Shown here: one piece after another, positions 46,583-55,121 of the stretch
Layout: each line of letters opens with the position of its first letter
Numbering within the stretch: the first letter of the stretch is position 1
Assembly (NCBI GenBank): GCA_030431825.1
Contig: JAUIIJ010000020.1
Span: 1 to 64,000 of the forward strand
DNA: 64,000 bases
Reading direction: 5' to 3'
From: Alphaproteobacteria bacterium
Lineage (GTDB): Bacteria; Pseudomonadota; Alphaproteobacteria; Rhodobacterales; Rhodobacteraceae
Program-made: the position numbers and the translations under genes
The notes under the pieces: model-generated
Database searches by the model: none
What the model was told of the DNA's origin: nothing
The model's input: the letters and a program-made list of their open reading frames with translations, nothing else

Positions 46583-46652
46583 GGCACTGCTTGTGCCGGA
46601 TGTGTTGCGGCGATGCAAAGCAAAACCTGCGGTATTTTCCGGCCGTGATCCT

Positions 46653-47573
46653 TCATGCCTTTGGGTGGGTGCGGTCGTAAACTTCCATCAGACGCGCGGT
46701 ATCGACGGCGGTATAGGCCTGGGTCGTTGACAGCGAGGCGTGCCCGAGCAGTTCCTGTATCGCGCGCAGATCACCCCCGGCGCTCAGCAGGTGGGTGGCA
46801 AAACTGTGGCGCAGCGCGTGCGGCGTCGCCGTCGATGGCAAGCCAAGCTGCATGCGCGTGCGCGCCATCACGCCCTGGATAAGTCTGGCGTGCAGAGGGC
46901 CGCCGCGCACGCCGCGAAACAGTGGCGCGTCCTGTTCGAGAGGGTGGGGGCAAAGCCGGACATAGGTGTCAACCGCCTCGCGGGCGGCATCCAGCACGGG
47001 AACCATGCGTTCCTTGCCGCCCTTGCCGACAATCCGCAGCGAGGCGGGCAGCGGGCTGTCCGCGCCCCTGAGACCGAGCGCCTCGGAAATGCGCAATCCA
47101 CACCCGTAAAGCAATGTCACCACGGCCACGTCGCGCGCTCCGACCCAGCCCTGCGCCGATTGCAACTCGATCGTGTCGAGCACCGCCTTTGCGGCGTCCT
47201 CCGCCAGCGGTCTTGGCAGTTTCTTCTGAAATTTGGGAGAACGGGTCGAGAGCACGGCGGTGGGTTCGAACCCTGCGCGCTCGGCCAGCCAGCGGTAGAA
47301 ATTCTTGACCGCCGAGAGCTTGCGGGCGAGCGATCGGGCGCCGACGCCATCCGCACGGGCCTGGGCCATCCATGCGCGCATATCCGAAATCGAGATCCGC
47401 TCCAGCGCGCCCAACCCTTGCGGACTGCCGTGATGCGTCGTCATGAAGGACAGGAAATCCCCGACATCGCCGCGATAGGCGACGATGGTGTTTTCCGACG
47501 CCCCTGCAAGTGCCCGTTGTCCGTCAAGCCAGGTTTGCAACGCATCGCGACACGCCGGCGATACCAGCGTCAT
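46653..47573 (-). CDS. xerC: Tyrosine recombinase XerC
   Basis: Site-specific recombinase that, with XerD, resolves chromosome dimers at dif. The 306 residues include the SAM-like core-binding domain (to about residue 105) and the catalytic set Arg161 (GCGLRISEAL), Lys185 (GKGGKER), His252-Arg255 (PHALRHSFATH), His278 (LLGHASL) and Tyr287 (TQAYTAV). Its start overlaps the DUF484 stop (ATGA), the standard alphaproteobacterial pair, which favours XerC over an integrase. Confidence 0.93.
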   Translation of the reverse strand: MTLVSPACRDALQTWLDGQRALAGASENTIVAYRGDVGDFLSFMTTHHGSPQGLGALERISISDMRAWMAQARADGVGARSLARKLSAVKNFYRWLAERAGFEPTAVLSTRSPKFQKKLPRPLAEDAAKAVLDTIELQSAQGWVGARDVAVVTLLYGCGLRISEALGLRGADSPLPASLRIVGKGGKERMVPVLDAAREAVDTYVRLCPHPLEQDAPLFRGVRGGPLHARLIQGVMARTRMQLGLPSTATPHALRHSFATHLLSAGGDLRAIQELLGHASLSTTQAYTAVDTARLMEVYDRTHPKA

Positions 47574-48277
47574 GACAGCCAGCGCCGCATTGTTCTCTCG
47601 AATACCCCGGTAAAGAACGCCAGGATATCGGTCGCCTGTTGTGGCACAAAATGCGTCGGTTCCGCCGCGCCCATGACCAGCAGGCCGGGCAGCTTGTCGG
47701 GGCCGAAGTCGAGCTTCATGCAGGCTTCCGAGCCGATCTCCGGGGCCTTGTCGCCATAGACCCTGACATCGGCGTCGCGCACGGCGCGCAGGCTGACCTG
47801 ACGCGGGGCGCCTTTGCGTCCGCGTGCGAGATAGCTGTCGACAAAGCCCGGTTCGGCCAGCACAAGCGTGCCGTTGAGATGCCGGCCTGCCGTGTCGTGA
47901 TCGCTCTGCGTGGTTTCAAGCACCAGCGTGATCGCCTCGACGCGCAGGATGCCGGCAACCGGGCCGCCAAGATCGCGCAGAAAGGTTTCGAACTCGGTCG
48001 CATCGAGCATGCGGAGGATCGCGCGATGCACCTGGTTGGTGCTCGACAGGTTCTCATAGGCCGCTTCGATCACGCTGCGATGGGTGTCTTCGAGCCGGTC
48101 AAGCCGTGCCTCCAGACGCTCCATGGCGACGCCGCGCAGGTCGATGATGTTGTCGCCTTTTGATCGGTCGTCCGCCGCGATCAGCGCCTGCATCACCGCC
48201 TGATCATCGAGAATCGCATCGGGTTTGGCGATGATCGCATCGCGCAGGGTTTCTTCCAGCTTTGGGGTGCTGCTCAT
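47570..48277 (-). CDS. DUF484 protein upstream of xerC
   Basis: A 235-residue DUF484 protein: an N-terminal helical part (EETLRDAIIAKPDAILDDQ, LRGVAMERLEARLDRLEDTHR) followed by a GAF-like domain (ILRVEAITLVLETTQ, then ESACMKLDFGP-type region GSEACMKLDFGPDKLPGLLVMGA). DUF484 genes regularly precede xerC; the biochemical role is unknown. SD-like GAGGCAGAC before ATG. Confidence 0.9.
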   Translation of the reverse strand: MSSTPKLEETLRDAIIAKPDAILDDQAVMQALIAADDRSKGDNIIDLRGVAMERLEARLDRLEDTHRSVIEAAYENLSSTNQVHRAILRMLDATEFETFLRDLGGPVAGILRVEAITLVLETTQSDHDTAGRHLNGTLVLAEPGFVDSYLARGRKGAPRQVSLRAVRDADVRVYGDKAPEIGSEACMKLDFGPDKLPGLLVMGAAEPTHFVPQQATDILAFFTGVFERTMRRWLS

Positions 48278-48410
48278 GTCTGCCTCGTTGTTTTTTTATC
48301 GCGTATATCACGGGTGCGGACTCTGATGTGGTGAAAATGCCCTGATCAAGGCGAAATTTCCTGGACTGTGGCCAAGGTGTTTTCCCGGACACTGCCGCCG
48401 AATGGCAAAG

Positions 48411-48439
48411 AAAAACCCATCGCTCCCTTTTGATGGGTT
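48411..48439 (-). terminator. Minus-strand intrinsic terminator of unknown transcript
   Basis: On the minus strand AACCCATC (48432-48439) and GATGGGTT (48414-48421) form an 8-bp stem with a 10-nt loop, followed by a run of T (A at 48411-48415 on the plus strand). No minus-strand gene ends here; the DUF484 gene starts 134 bp further on. Confidence 0.5.
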
Positions 48440-48530
48440 GGCGCTGGCACGGCTTGGGCTTACCTCGTATTCAGTGATGCGGTCGGCTTCCGGGTTCGAT
48501 ACCGCGCAATCGAAAGCGAGGTTGGAACCG

Positions 48531-50738
48531 TTGTCGCCCCCCAAGGCCCCCAGGAGTTTTTTCGATCAGGGTGAACTGGTTGCGGTCCTGACGACGCAGC
48601 CACTGGACAGGCTGCTTGACTACAAGGCGCCCGAAGGGGGCTGTTTCGCCGGTGCCTATGTCGAGGTGCCGCTGGGTCCGCGCAAGGTGATGGGTGTGGT
48701 CTGGGGCGCGGGCAGCGGCGATTACGACCACAGCAGGGTCCGCTCTGTGATCCGGGTTCTCGATGTGGCTCCGATGCGTGAGGAGATGCAGGTTTTTCTC
48801 GGGCGCGCGGCGGATTATACGCTGACGCCGATGTCGGCGATGTTGCGGCTGGCGACACGGGCGCCGGGGCTGAGCGATCCGCCATCCATGCGCAAGGTGT
48901 ACCGGCTGGGCAATGGTGTGACCGAGCGGATGACCGACGCCCGCCGGCGGGTCCTGGATACGCTGTCCGACTATGGCGGGCTGTCCTTCACGCTCAGGGA
49001 ACTGGCCGAGACGGCAGGCGTCACACCGTCGGTTGTCAAGGGGCTGGTCAAGCTCGACGCGGTGCGCGAAGAGGAAAGCCCGCGCGACCTGCCATTGCCG
49101 GGTCTGGACCCGACGCGGCGGGGCAAGGCTTTGACCGAGGATCAGGCGGCGGCCGCCGCGCATCTGGGCGCGGCGATCGACGGCGGGCGCTATGGCACGA
49201 CCCTGCTCAAGGGGGTCACCGGGTCGGGCAAGACCGAGGTTTATCTCGAAGCCGTGGCCGAAACCCTGAAACGCGGACGGCAGGCGCTGGTGCTGCTGCC
49301 CGAGATTGCGCTGACCGCCGAGTTCCTGACCCGCGTCGAGGCACGGTTCGGCGCGCGTCCGGCCGAGTGGCATTCCGGCGTCACCATGACAGAGCGGCGG
49401 CGCATCTGGAAAATGGTCGGGCAGGGCGACGCGCAACTGGTGGTGGGTGCGCGGTCGGCGCTGTTCCTGCCGTTTCGCGACTTGGGCCTGATCATCGTGG
49501 ATGAAGAGCACGACACCTCCTACAAGCAGGAAGACGGCGTGCTCTACAACGCGCGCGACATGGCGGTGTTGCGGGCGGCGATCTGTGGTGCGCGTGTGGT
49601 CCTGGCCAGCGCGACACCCAGCCTCGAGAGCTGGTCGAACGTGCAGGCGGGCAAATATGACATGGTCGAACTGACGTCGCGGTTCGGCGCGGCGGTGATG
49701 CCCGACATGCGGGCAATCGACATGCGCGCGGAACAGATGCAGGCGGGTCGCTGGATCTCGCCAACGTTGCAGACGGCCATTGCCGACCGGCTCTCGCGGG
49801 GTGAGCAGGCGATGCTGTTCATGAACCGGCGCGGTTTTGCACCGGTCACGTTATGCCGGGCCTGCGGGCAGCAGATCGGCTGTCGCCAATGCGACGCGCG
49901 CATGGTCGAGCACCGGTTCCTGAAACGCCTGATGTGTCACCAGTGCGGCGAGACCACACCCATTCCCACGACCTGCCCCTCTTGCGGGGTCGCGGACAAG
50001 CTCGCGCCGGTGGGACCCGGCGTGGAACGCATGGGAGAAGAGGCGGCGGCGCTGTTTCCAGAGGCCCGGATCGCGGTTCTGAGTTCGGACCTGTTCGCCA
50101 GCGCCCGCGCCCTGAAGGAGGGGATCGAAAAGATCGCCCAGGGCGAGGCCGACATCATCATCGGCACGCAACTGGTTGCCAAGGGGCACAATTTTCCGCT
50201 GCTGACACTTGTCGGTGTCATCGACGCCGACCTGGGTCTGCAGGGGTCCGACCTGCGCGCCGCCGAGCGGACATTTCAGCTCATGCGCCAGGTGGCCGGC
50301 CGGGCCGGGCGGTCCGACAAACCCGGCAGCGCGCTGCTGCAGACCTTTCAGCCAGAGCATCCCGTCATTCACGCCATCCTGTCCGGTGACGAGGACGGGT
50401 TCTGGCGGGCCGAGGCGGCAGAGCGCGAGGCGGCGGGCGTTCCGCCGTTCGGACGCATGGCAGGGATCATTCTGTCGGGCACGGATGTCGCACAGGTGTT
50501 CGATCTGGGAAATGCGCTGGCGCGCTCGGACGCCCCCCTGCGCGAAATCGGCGCGCAGGTCTTTGGGCCTGCCCCCGCTCCGATCGCACGGATACGCGGA
50601 CGGCACAGGGTGCGATTGCTGGTCAAGGCCGCCAAGGGCGCGCCGCTGCAGGATGCCCTGGCGCGATGGACCGGCGCCTTGCGCCTCAAGGGCGATCTGC
50701 GTCTCAGCATCGATATCGACCCACAGAGTTTCTACTGA
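48531..50738 (+). CDS. priA: Primosomal replication restart helicase PriA
   Basis: 3'-5' helicase that reloads the replisome at stalled forks. Conserved parts: N-terminal DNA-binding domain (ELVAVLTTQPLDRLLDYKAP, AYVEVPLGPRKVMGVVW), Walker A GVTGSGKTEVYLE, DEEH box IIVDEEHDTSYKQEDGVLYNARDMA split over two motifs, and the eight-Cys zinc module (LCRACGQQIGCRQC ... MCHQCGETTPIPTTCPSCG). TTG at 48531 gives 735 residues, the family length, and follows GAGGTTGGA. The frame is open to ATG 48402 and ATG 48477, but that part has no similarity I recognise and overlaps a minus-strand terminator. Confidence 0.93.
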   Translation: MSPPKAPRSFFDQGELVAVLTTQPLDRLLDYKAPEGGCFAGAYVEVPLGPRKVMGVVWGAGSGDYDHSRVRSVIRVLDVAPMREEMQVFLGRAADYTLTPMSAMLRLATRAPGLSDPPSMRKVYRLGNGVTERMTDARRRVLDTLSDYGGLSFTLRELAETAGVTPSVVKGLVKLDAVREEESPRDLPLPGLDPTRRGKALTEDQAAAAAHLGAAIDGGRYGTTLLKGVTGSGKTEVYLEAVAETLKRGRQALVLLPEIALTAEFLTRVEARFGARPAEWHSGVTMTERRRIWKMVGQGDAQLVVGARSALFLPFRDLGLIIVDEEHDTSYKQEDGVLYNARDMAVLRAAICGARVVLASATPSLESWSNVQAGKYDMVELTSRFGAAVMPDMRAIDMRAEQMQAGRWISPTLQTAIADRLSRGEQAMLFMNRRGFAPVTLCRACGQQIGCRQCDARMVEHRFLKRLMCHQCGETTPIPTTCPSCGVADKLAPVGPGVERMGEEAAALFPEARIAVLSSDLFASARALKEGIEKIAQGEADIIIGTQLVAKGHNFPLLTLVGVIDADLGLQGSDLRAAERTFQLMRQVAGRAGRSDKPGSALLQTFQPEHPVIHAILSGDEDGFWRAEAAEREAAGVPPFGRMAGIILSGTDVAQVFDLGNALARSDAPLREIGAQVFGPAPAPIARIRGRHRVRLLVKAAKGAPLQDALARWTGALRLKGDLRLSIDIDPQSFY

Positions 50739-50828
50739 GCCATCCGCGCCTGCACAGTGCCCCTGAACCCGGATCGGCCATGCGGATTTGGTCTCGCCAA
50801 TCCCGCTGAACGGGCGTATGGCAAATTC

Positions 50829-52061
50829 ATGGCCAGCTACGTTCCGATATCCGAGGCGCGGCAATTGCCGTTCTGGCGGCGTCCGACGACATTGCTCTTC
50901 GTGATGGCGATGACCATGCCGGTGTCGTTTTACACATGGTATGCGCTGCTCAACAATTTCGTCGTCGAGATCGCCGGTTTCGACGGCGCGGACATCGGAC
51001 TGCTGCACACGATACGCGAAATCCCCGGTTTTCTGGCCGTCGGGGTCATCGCGATCATCATGTTCGTGCGCGAGCAGGTCCTGGCGCTGATGTCGCTGGC
51101 GCTCCTCGGTGTGGCCACGGCGTTTACCGCGTGGTTTCCAAGCCTGGGCGGCCTGCTGTTCCTGACACTGCTGAGTTCGATCGGCTTTCACTATTACGAA
51201 ACGGTCAACCAGTCGCTGCAATTGCAATGGTTGCCCAAGGCGCGCGCGCCCCAGATCCTGGGCTGGCTCATGGCGGCTGGATCGGCGGTCACTCTGCTGG
51301 TTTTCGTGCTGATCGTGATCATGTGGGAGCCGCTGGGCCTGACCTACAATCTTGTGTTCATGGTTGCCGGGGGCGTGACCTTCGGTCTGGCCCTTCTGTG
51401 TCTGATTGCCTATCCGCAATTCGAGGCGCCGCATCCGCAGATCAAGAAGATGGTGCTGCGCCGGCGTTACTGGCTGTATTACGCGCTGCAGTTCATGTCG
51501 GGCGCGCGGCGCCAGATTTTCATGGTCTTTGCCGGTTTCATGATGGTCGAGCGCTTCGGGTTCGAGGTGCACGAGTTGACCGGACTCTACCTGATCAACC
51601 TGATCGTCAACATGCTGGTCGCGCCGTTCCTGGGCAAGGCGGTCGGCCGGTTCGGCGAACGCCGCACGTTGACATGGGAATATGTCGGGCTGACCATTGT
51701 TTTCACGCTATATGGCGGGCTCTACTGGTTCGGCTGGGGCGTGGCGCTGGCGGCGACGCTCTATGTTGTCGATCACATCCTGTTCGGCCTCGCGCTGGCG
51801 CTCAAGACCTATTTCCAGAAGATCGCCGACCCGCGCGATATCGCCCCGACGGCGGCCGTCGCCTTTACCATAAATCACATCGCGGCGGTATTCCTGCCGG
51901 TGCTCCTGGGTCTGCTCTGGGTGGTCTCGCCGGCGGCGGTGTTCGGCCTCGCGGCGGCGATGGCGATGATCTCGCTGTGTCTGGCTCTGATGATCCCGCG
52001 CGACCCCGAGCCGGGGCATGAAACAATCTTTGCGCGCGGCCTGCCCGCGCCTGCGGAATAG
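50829..52061 (+). CDS. MFS-type transporter
   Basis: A 410-residue protein with about 12 predicted helices in two halves, opening FWRRPTTLLFVMAMTMPVSF and with paired loops (LPKARAPQILGWLMAAGSAV; LGKAVGRFGERRTLTWEYVG) typical of the major facilitator superfamily. No substrate motif recognised. The start at 50829 is the first ATG before the first helix and no strong ribosome-binding site is seen. It lies 90 bp after priA and 9 bp before the MATE gene, so the two transporters may be co-transcribed. Confidence 0.82.
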   Translation: MASYVPISEARQLPFWRRPTTLLFVMAMTMPVSFYTWYALLNNFVVEIAGFDGADIGLLHTIREIPGFLAVGVIAIIMFVREQVLALMSLALLGVATAFTAWFPSLGGLLFLTLLSSIGFHYYETVNQSLQLQWLPKARAPQILGWLMAAGSAVTLLVFVLIVIMWEPLGLTYNLVFMVAGGVTFGLALLCLIAYPQFEAPHPQIKKMVLRRRYWLYYALQFMSGARRQIFMVFAGFMMVERFGFEVHELTGLYLINLIVNMLVAPFLGKAVGRFGERRTLTWEYVGLTIVFTLYGGLYWFGWGVALAATLYVVDHILFGLALALKTYFQKIADPRDIAPTAAVAFTINHIAAVFLPVLLGLLWVVSPAAVFGLAAAMAMISLCLALMIPRDPEPGHETIFARGLPAPAE

Positions 52062-52070
52062 GCGACGGGA

Positions 52071-53465
52071 TTGGCGGGCAAGGGGCGTTTTCTGACCGGA
52101 TCGACCATGGGGCATGTGGTTCGCATGACGATGGCCGGCGCCATGGGCATCACCTTTGTCTTCCTGGTGGACGCGGCGAACCTCTACTGGATCGCAAAGC
52201 TGGGCGATCCGCAACTGCTCGCCGCGGTGGGTTTTGCCTTTGCGGTACAGTTCTTTTCGGTCTCTTCGGGCATCGGTCTGATGATCGCCTCGACGGCGCT
52301 GATCTCGCGCAGCATCGGGGCCGGACGTCGAGACATGGCGCGGCGGCAGGCGACCAGCGCCGCAGTGATTGCCGGGGTGTGGCAGTTTGCCGTGGCCAGC
52401 CTGATCATTCTGTTCCGGCATGAGATTGTCGCGATGATCGGCGCGACCGGCGAAACGGCGGCGCTTGCCGCGAGATATCTTGCCATCTCGCTGCCATCGC
52501 TGGGAATCATGGCCGTCAGCCTGATCGCCAACGGCGCGCTGCGGGCCGAGGGGGACGGGCGGCGCTCGATGCTGGTGACGCTGCTGTCCGGAGCGGTGGC
52601 GATGGTGGTCGACCCGGTGCTGATCTACGGGATGGGACTCGGGCTTGACGGGGCGGCCTACGGGATCACGCTGTTCCGCTTCGTGATGCTGGCGCTCGCG
52701 CTGAAGTTCGCGATCGGCACCCATGACCTGTTGGCGCGTCCGGCAATGGCCGATATCCGCGATACCCTGCGTCCCTATCTTGCGATTGCCGTGCCTGCGA
52801 TCCTGACGCAGCTGGCGACACCGGTGGGCAACTTCCTTGCCACGACGGTCATGGCCCCGTTTGGCGACGATGCGATGGCGGGCTGGGCGGTGGTTGGCCG
52901 GCTGACGGTTGTTGCCTTTGGCGGGATATTCTCGCTCGCGGGCGCAATCGGGGGCATTTTCGGCCAGAACTTCGGAGCCTGCGCCTACGACCGGGTGCGC
53001 AGCACCTATCGCGACGCGCTGGTATTCGGACTGTGCTACACTCTGGTGACATGGGCGATACTGGCCGCGCTTGGCCACCGCATCGCCGGGCTCTTCGAAC
53101 TGACGCCGCAAGGGATCGAGGTGGTGCTCGCCTTTACCAGCATCGGCGCGGGCGGCTACGTGCTTGGCTCGGCGCTGTTTGTCGCCAATTCGGCCTTCAA
53201 CTCCCTGGGCAAGCCGACGCGCTCGACACTGATCAACTGGGTACGGGATGGGGCGCTGACCCTGCCGCTGGCGCTGCTCTTTGCGTCGTGGTTCGGGGCG
53301 AATGGCGTGATCTACGCACAAGCGGCGGCAAGCACGATTGTCGGGCTGTTTGCAGGGCTCTGGGGATGGCGCTATGTGGTCGGCTTGCAGCGGCGCACCG
53401 TTCCGCCGCTTGACCTCGCACCGCCGCGCCCCTACGCGCATGCGGATCGATTCAGGAGACGATGA
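52071..53465 (+). CDS. MATE-family efflux transporter
   Basis: A 464-residue protein with about 12 helices. The N-terminal FLTGSTMGHVVRMTMAGAMG, the SRSIGAGRRDMARRQA loop and the second-half GQNFGACAYDRVRSTYRDAL follow the MATE pattern of Na+ or H+ coupled drug and metabolite efflux. The TTG start at 52071 is needed to include the conserved LTG segment before the first helix; ATG 52107 would lose it. Stop overlaps the next gene's start. Confidence 0.87.
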   Translation: MAGKGRFLTGSTMGHVVRMTMAGAMGITFVFLVDAANLYWIAKLGDPQLLAAVGFAFAVQFFSVSSGIGLMIASTALISRSIGAGRRDMARRQATSAAVIAGVWQFAVASLIILFRHEIVAMIGATGETAALAARYLAISLPSLGIMAVSLIANGALRAEGDGRRSMLVTLLSGAVAMVVDPVLIYGMGLGLDGAAYGITLFRFVMLALALKFAIGTHDLLARPAMADIRDTLRPYLAIAVPAILTQLATPVGNFLATTVMAPFGDDAMAGWAVVGRLTVVAFGGIFSLAGAIGGIFGQNFGACAYDRVRSTYRDALVFGLCYTLVTWAILAALGHRIAGLFELTPQGIEVVLAFTSIGAGGYVLGSALFVANSAFNSLGKPTRSTLINWVRDGALTLPLALLFASWFGANGVIYAQAAASTIVGLFAGLWGWRYVVGLQRRTVPPLDLAPPRPYAHADRFRRR

Positions 53466-54337
53466 TGCCGACCTTTACCGCGCTGACGACCTTGAAGGGC
53501 AAAAAAGACGCCGAAGCCCTCGGCGAAGCGATGGAGCGCCTGTCGCCGGAGCCGACCGGGGTCGGGGTCTTCGAAGTCGAGGACGGGTCCGGTCTCTGGG
53601 AAGTGGGGGGATATTTCGAGGGGCCCCCCGACGCGGCTGCGCTTGCGGTGCTGGCTGTCGCGTTTGGCGCGAACCCTTTCGTGGTGTCCGAACTGCCGGA
53701 AACCGATTGGGTCGCCCATGTGCGCCGCGAACTGGCACCGGTTCGGGCAGGGCGCTTCTTTGTGTACGGCAGCCATGATGCGGACAAGGTGCCTGACGGC
53801 GTGGAGCCCTTGCTGATCGAGGCGGCGATGGCATTCGGCACAGGTCATCACGGCACGACGCTGGGATGCCTGAAGGCGCTCGAGACCCTGATCGCAGACG
53901 GGGTCAACGCAAAGCGCGTCGCGGATATCGGATGCGGCACCGCGGTTCTGGCGATGGCGGCGGCGCGGGTATGGGACGCGACGATCCTGGCAAGCGATAT
54001 CGATCAGGTCGCGGTTGACGTGGCGCGGGCGAATTTACGCGCAAACGGCATCGAGAACGGGGTCGAATGTATCGAGGCGGCCGGTTTCGATCATCCGGCC
54101 CTGCACGAAAACGCCCCCTATGACCTGATCTTCGCCAATATTCTGAAAGGTCCGCTGGTCGCGCTGGCGCCTGACATCGTGGCGCATCTGGAAACCGGCG
54201 GCCACGCGATCCTGTCGGGTATCCTGAACGAGCAGGCGCGCGAGGTGATCGGCGTGTATCTTGAAAGCGGAACCGAACTGGTCTCTCACGAAGAGATTGG
54301 CGACTGGTCCACGCTTATCCTTGAAAAGACCGCCTGA
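53465..54337 (+). CDS. prmA: Ribosomal protein L11 methyltransferase
   Basis: Trimethylates L11 of the large ribosomal subunit. The 290 residues have the N-terminal substrate-binding domain, then motif I VADIGCGTAVLAMAAARVW, ASDIDQVAVDVARANLRANG, and the NP-type motif FANILKGPLVALAPD. AFGTGHHGTT precedes motif I as in PrmA. Two adjacent ATGs (53462, 53465) are possible after AGGAGACG; 53465 has the better spacing. Confidence 0.93.
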   Translation: MPTFTALTTLKGKKDAEALGEAMERLSPEPTGVGVFEVEDGSGLWEVGGYFEGPPDAAALAVLAVAFGANPFVVSELPETDWVAHVRRELAPVRAGRFFVYGSHDADKVPDGVEPLLIEAAMAFGTGHHGTTLGCLKALETLIADGVNAKRVADIGCGTAVLAMAAARVWDATILASDIDQVAVDVARANLRANGIENGVECIEAAGFDHPALHENAPYDLIFANILKGPLVALAPDIVAHLETGGHAILSGILNEQAREVIGVYLESGTELVSHEEIGDWSTLILEKTA

Positions 54338-54398
54338 AGCGCGTCCCGGATTGCGACCGGTTTCCGGTTTGGAAAAAACGCGCGGTCCAAGGTTCCGG

Positions 54399-54466
54399 GT
54401 CGATGGCGGGCGACCCTGTGGGAGCATCTTGTTCACAGGATGTCGCCCTTGGTTCATGGATCGACC
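54399..54466. other. Strong composite hairpin between prmA and DUF1127 terminator
   Basis: GGGCGACCCTGTG (54408-54420) pairs with CACAGG-AT-GTCGCCC (54434-54448), 13 bp with a 2-nt bulge; an outer pair GGTCGAT / ATCGACC can extend it. No coding sequence. It may mark the prmA 3' end or a structured RNA; no T tract. Confidence 0.45.
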
Positions 54467-54489
54467 ACGGCGTTCTGGTTTCTGGTTGC

Positions 54490-54522
54490 AAAAACGCCGT
54501 AACCCCGAGGAGGTCACGGCGT
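54490..54522 (-). terminator. Terminator of the DUF1127 gene with CCUCCUC loop
   Basis: On the minus strand an 11-bp stem (ACGCCGTGACC / GGTTACGGCGT, one G-U pair) is followed by TTTTT. The stem top and loop read CCUCCUCGG. It lies 34 bp after the DUF1127 stop. The exposed anti-Shine-Dalgarno-like loop recalls CcsR-type small RNAs. Confidence 0.85.
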
Positions 54523-54555
54523 CCTTGTCGTGATGAGTGGTGTAGGTAGAGAGTA

Positions 54556-54774
54556 TCAGAGGTGGCAGGTGCGCGTGGCGACTGCATCGATATCTCCGCG
54601 TACGAGCCCGATATCGTCCAGTTCACGATTGCTCAGGCGCGACAATGCGTTGCGGGTCATGCGCACGTCGTTCCATGCAACGATGGAGTCGCGTGCCGAT
54701 ACGATAAGAGTGCCAATACGGCCGATCAGGCCGAATGAGCCGTGGGTGGTGCGGTTCGTGTCAAAAGCAGCCAT
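54556..54774 (-). CDS. DUF1127 small protein
   Basis: A 72-residue protein ending in the DUF1127 signature: RNALSRLSNRELDDIGLVRGDIDAVA, preceded by a basic helical region. Such small Arg-rich proteins are abundant in alphaproteobacteria; in Rhodobacter sphaeroides one (CcaF1) binds RNA and its mRNA tail is processed into small RNAs. A good ribosome-binding site (AGAGGACAAGG) precedes the ATG. Monocistronic, with its own terminator. Confidence 0.92.
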   Translation of the reverse strand: MAAFDTNRTTHGSFGLIGRIGTLIVSARDSIVAWNDVRMTRNALSRLSNRELDDIGLVRGDIDAVATRTCHL

Positions 54775-55121
54775 ATCCTTGTCCTCTGATTTAATGGTTC
54801 AGTTGCTCGTTTCGTCCGAGCGCAGATATGGAGCGACAAGGGGGCGCGCAAGTCACAAGATTGCATGGGTTCCATGCAATTTCCGCATGTGTCCTTCTGC
54901 GTGTAAACCTTTGCAATTTAATGAAAAATAGACGTTCTTGGTGTCGCTTTCAGGCTGCGGGATGTCGGAAATATGCCTGGGGGTCGCTGCCGAGCCTTCA
55001 GGTGCCGTTTTTGGCAACCGGCTGCAAAACGCGTGGACCATGTTCGCGTTTCGTGCTAATGCGTCAAAAAAGCAACAAGCCGGCGCGGCAGAGCGGGCAG
55101 ACAGGCAGGATCGGGCAGGAC
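54775..55121. other. Divergent intergenic region DUF1127-ruvC
   Basis: 347 bp without a convincing gene. The left part, with the palindrome at 54860-54880, is probably the DUF1127 promoter region. An AT-rich segment at about 54900-54935 (CTTTGCAATTTAATGAAAAAT) may carry promoters in either direction. The remaining 180 bp before ruvC is featureless to me. Confidence 0.4.
54860..54880. repeat. Perfect 9-bp palindrome, candidate operator
   Basis: ATTGCATGG-GTT-CCATGCAAT, two perfect 9-bp arms around a 3-bp spacer, centred 96 bp upstream of the DUF1127 ATG and about 250 bp upstream of ruvC. No T tract. Size and symmetry suit a dimeric repressor or activator site. Confidence 0.6.

Noticed and set aside
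46653..47573. Phage or island integrase
   Set aside because: Length, full catalytic set and coupling to DUF484 match chromosomal XerC.
48450..48530. Possible tRNA near GGGTTCGATACC (plus strand)
   Set aside because: The T-loop-like string is not flanked by a pairing T stem (CCGGG versus CCGCG) and no acceptor stem or anticodon arm can be formed on either strand.
48402..48530. Extended N-terminus of PriA
   Set aside because: No ribosome-binding site at ATG 48402 or 48477, no family similarity before FFDQGELVAVL, and a minus-strand terminator lies in it.
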